A DNA stretch of 7,511 bases from Planctomycetota bacterium (GTDB lineage: Bacteria > Planctomycetota > Planctomycetia > Pirellulales > Pirellulaceae). Location of the stretch: contig JAHWKS010000242.1 of assembly GCA_019347795.1 (NCBI GenBank), positions 1 to 7,511 of the forward strand, in the 5' to 3' direction. Both the position numbers and the translations under genes were made by a program. Positions 6,031 to 7,511 of the stretch are shown one piece after another. Every line of letters begins with the position of its first letter. Position 1 is the stretch's first letter. Below the pieces are notes generated by a model that had not been told where the DNA came from, ran no database searches, and worked only from the letters and a program-made list of their open reading frames with translations.

Positions 6031-6142
6031 GGCTTTCGCTCCGCGAAAGGACGTCCCTTCTGGGTTCCCGCGCAGACCGAATCCCGCGGCTACTGCTCCG
6101 CCTGAAGACTTTTTCCGACGTGCCCAGCGCGGAGCGAAAGCC
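6031..6142. repeat. 15-bp perfect inverted repeat bracketing the VOC gene 3' end
   Basis: GGCTTTCGCTCCGCG at 6031-6045 recurs as its exact reverse complement at 6128-6142, with 82 bases between. The right arm encodes residues 129-133 of the VOC protein, just after the conserved end of its fold, and the VOC stop lies between the arms. No flanking target duplication is seen. It may be a small palindromic or MITE-like element, or two copies of a REP-type repeat in opposite orientation. The element nature is inferred. Confidence 0.5.
6033..6049. terminator. Hairpin between convergent amidohydrolase and VOC genes
   Basis: CTTTCGC-TCC-GCGAAAG is a perfect 7-bp stem with a 3-base loop beginning 5 bases after the amidohydrolase stop. 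In the 61-base convergent gap it could end transcription from both sides. No T tract follows on the plus strand, so termination strength is uncertain. Its left half is also the left arm of the longer inverted repeat. Confidence 0.4.
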
Positions 6143-6527
6143 GTGGTGGATACACCGCGATTTCGATGTGGTGGCCGTCGGGATCCTGAAAGAACGTCTG
6201 GCGGACGCCGCCGGCGTTCACTTGCGTGCGGCAGGGGATGTTGTGCTGCTGGAGGATTTCGGCCACCGGGCCGTCATCCTCCACGGCGAAGGCGATGTGG
6301 TCGGCCCGGGAGTCGATCTTCTCCGAGCGCCCGCCGGCGGCGTCTGCATTCTCGATGATGTGAATCTGGAAACCGTAGTTGTAGAGCCACGCTCCGCGGA
6401 AGTTGAACGCCGGCCGCTCGATCTCTCGAAAGCCCAACACGTCGCGATAGAATGCGACGCTCGCCTCCGTATCCCGCGCGACCAGCGAAATGTGGTGCAA
6501 AGCCTGGATCGGAAGGGAAGCCGCCAT
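6090..6527 (-). CDS. VOC family protein (glyoxalase/bleomycin resistance/dioxygenase fold)
   Basis: 145 residues with two beta-alpha-beta-beta-beta modules. LHHISLVARDTEASVAFYRD (10-29) is the first module start, GFQIHIIE (52-59) its last strand, ADHIAFAVED (76-85) opens the second module, and DPDGHHIEIAVYP (115-127) closes it. The usual metal ligand positions are His12, His56 (or Glu59), His77 and Glu122, so a divalent metal site is likely. The superfamily includes lactoylglutathione lyases, epimerases, dioxygenases and drug-binding proteins; the sequence does not discriminate between them. The fold normally ends near VYP, and the extra tail PRLSLRAGHVGKSLQAEQ is partly encoded by an inverted repeat. 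ATG 6527 is the start chosen, with no clear Shine-Dalgarno sequence. The gene lies 39 bases downstream of rsmA on the same strand and is probably co-transcribed with it. Confidence 0.85.
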   Translation of the reverse strand: MAASLPIQALHHISLVARDTEASVAFYRDVLGFREIERPAFNFRGAWLYNYGFQIHIIENADAAGGRSEKIDSRADHIAFAVEDDGPVAEILQQHNIPCRTQVNAGGVRQTFFQDPDGHHIEIAVYPPRLSLRAGHVGKSLQAEQ

Positions 6528-6566
6528 GATCGACCATCAAAAGTGTGACAACGAGTTGGTCCGCGA

Positions 6567-7496
6567 TTATAGCAGCTTGTCGGCAGGGTCGCCCTTCTCG
6601 AGCAATCGCCGCCGGACCGCCTCGCACAAGGCGAGCATCGTCTCGACGTCCAACTCCTCGGACCGGGTCTCGCCCTGCAGCTCCAACTCGGCCATCGCGT
6701 CGTCCACGTCATCCTTCGTCAGACGATCCTTCAAGGCCGAGATGAGGTTCGCCCGCAGGAACTTACGGCGATGGAAGAACATCGCCCGCACAAAGTGGTG
6801 GAAGAACGCCGGGTCGGGGATGCGGGCCCGCCGCTCGGGATCGGGGCGAATCTGCACGATCGCCGAATGCACCTTCGGCCGGGGCCAGAACACCTCGGGG
6901 GGCATCACCCGCACCACCGCGACCTCGCACTGGCTTTGCATCCAGATCGACAAGGCGCCGTAGTCCTTCGAGCGCGGCCCCGCGACGATGCGGTCGGCCA
7001 GTTCTTTCTGGATGGTGGCCGCCATCAGCACCGGCCACGGGTCGACGCTCAAGAGGTTCGACAGCACCGGCGTGGCGATGTTATACGGCAGGTTCGCGCA
7101 CAGCTTGAATCGCCGCCCGGGGGCCTTGTCCATCTGCTCTTGCACCGCCTGCATCACTCGCGGATCGAAACGATTCTTGTTCTTGAGGGCATCCTGGTGG
7201 AGCATCGTGACGTTGTCCCGGCCGAACAGCTCCTCCCCCGCCAGGCGGTGCATGTGAGGATCCACCTCGACGGTCACCACCGCCGCGGTCCGGTCGGACA
7301 ATTGGGCCGTGAGCGAGCCGGCGCCGGTCCCCACCTCCAGCACGACGTCTTCCGGCCCCAGTTCCGCCGCCCCGATCAGCACCTCCAGCAGGTTCAGGTC
7401 GATGAGGAAGTTCTGCCCGTACCGCGTGATGGGTTTGATGCCCCCCTCCTCAAATCGCTTGCGAAGAAAAGAAAGCGTCTGACGCGAGGAAGGCAT
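6567..7496 (-). CDS. rsmA: 16S rRNA (adenine(1518)-N6/adenine(1519)-N6)-dimethyltransferase RsmA (KsgA)
   Basis: 309 residues. RsmA transfers four methyl groups from S-adenosylmethionine to two adjacent adenosines in the 3'-terminal helix of 16S rRNA, a late small-subunit maturation and checkpoint step. Visible motifs are YGQNFLID (26-33), motif I VVLEVGTGAGSLT (51-63) for SAM binding, VEVD (76-79) with Glu77 for the ribose, QDAL (101-104), the catalytic ANLPYNIATPVL (134-145), FWPRPKVHSAI (203-213) and FFHRRKFLRANL (240-251) in the C-terminal domain. It is longer than E. coli RsmA (273 aa), mainly through a charged insert at about 105-130 before the NLPY motif. ATG 7496 is supported by GGTGAG ending three bases upstream, rather close, and by the N-terminus leading straight into the QNFL block. 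The gene is complete, and its promoter would lie beyond the window edge. The VOC gene follows it. Confidence 0.97.
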   Translation of the reverse strand: MPSSRQTLSFLRKRFEEGGIKPITRYGQNFLIDLNLLEVLIGAAELGPEDVVLEVGTGAGSLTAQLSDRTAAVVTVEVDPHMHRLAGEELFGRDNVTMLHQDALKNKNRFDPRVMQAVQEQMDKAPGRRFKLCANLPYNIATPVLSNLLSVDPWPVLMAATIQKELADRIVAGPRSKDYGALSIWMQSQCEVAVVRVMPPEVFWPRPKVHSAIVQIRPDPERRARIPDPAFFHHFVRAMFFHRRKFLRANLISALKDRLTKDDVDDAMAELELQGETRSEELDVETMLALCEAVRRRLLEKGDPADKLL

Positions 7497-7511
7497 AGAC
7501 TCACCGGGAAG

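Noticed and set aside
6012..6548. 178-residue open frame on the plus strand across the VOC gene
   Set aside because: It lies fully antisense to a clear VOC protein and shows no domain; it is a composition-driven shadow.
1..7511. CRISPR array, tRNA/rRNA, transposase, phage or toxin-antitoxin pair
   Set aside because: No direct-repeat spacing pattern, cloverleaf-like stretch, transposase motif or phage gene was seen on reading both strands. The only repeats are the short palindromes listed.

Overview
The window is GC-rich chromosomal DNA, almost certainly from a planctomycete (Planctomycetota, probably Pirellulales-like). The strongest evidence is an overlapping gene pair of two protein families that are massively expanded in that phylum: a DUF1553 (PSD1) protein, of which only the C-terminal part is present, followed by a DUF1501 protein. 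The small 80-residue gene at 2670-2912 also looks like a planctomycete-type short protein, and rsmA and queD carry extra segments compared with their Escherichia coli counterparts.

The layout is four two-gene blocks on alternating strands. Bases 1-2586 (+) hold the end of the PSD1 gene and a Tat-exported DUF1501 protein, joined by an ATGA overlap. Bases 2670-3462 (-) hold queD and, downstream of it, a small antitoxin-like gene that seems to have its own promoter. Bases 3667-6028 (+) hold a class V aminotransferase of the isopenicillin-N-epimerase type and an exported Amidohydrolase_2-type metal hydrolase, 7 bases apart. Bases 6090-7496 (-) hold rsmA and a VOC (glyoxalase-fold) gene 39 bases downstream of it. 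The two convergent junctions (2587-2669 and 6029-6089) both carry compact hairpins. The divergent junction at 3463-3666 should contain the promoters of queD and of the aminotransferase block.

PSD1 and DUF1501 are probably made together and act outside the cytoplasm, but their biochemistry is not established. QueD works in preQ0/queuosine or pterin synthesis and RsmA in ribosome maturation. The aminotransferase, amidohydrolase and VOC proteins are recognisable only to fold and family, so no substrate is claimed.

I do not see a defence island, phage, CRISPR array, transposase or secondary-metabolite cluster. The best leads are smaller. (1) A GAAC-N4-GTTC dyad, matching the Gram-positive LexA/SOS-box core, abuts a perfect extended -10 (TGATATAAT) in front of the small antitoxin-like gene. 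(2) A terminator-like palindrome with a T-rich tail lies in frame inside the PSD1 coding region. (3) A pair of perfect 15-bp inverted repeats brackets the 3' end of the VOC gene and supplies its last codons. (4) Two enzymes have conservative changes at expected active-site positions (RxH for HxH in the amidohydrolase, Glu-His for Asp-His in QueD).
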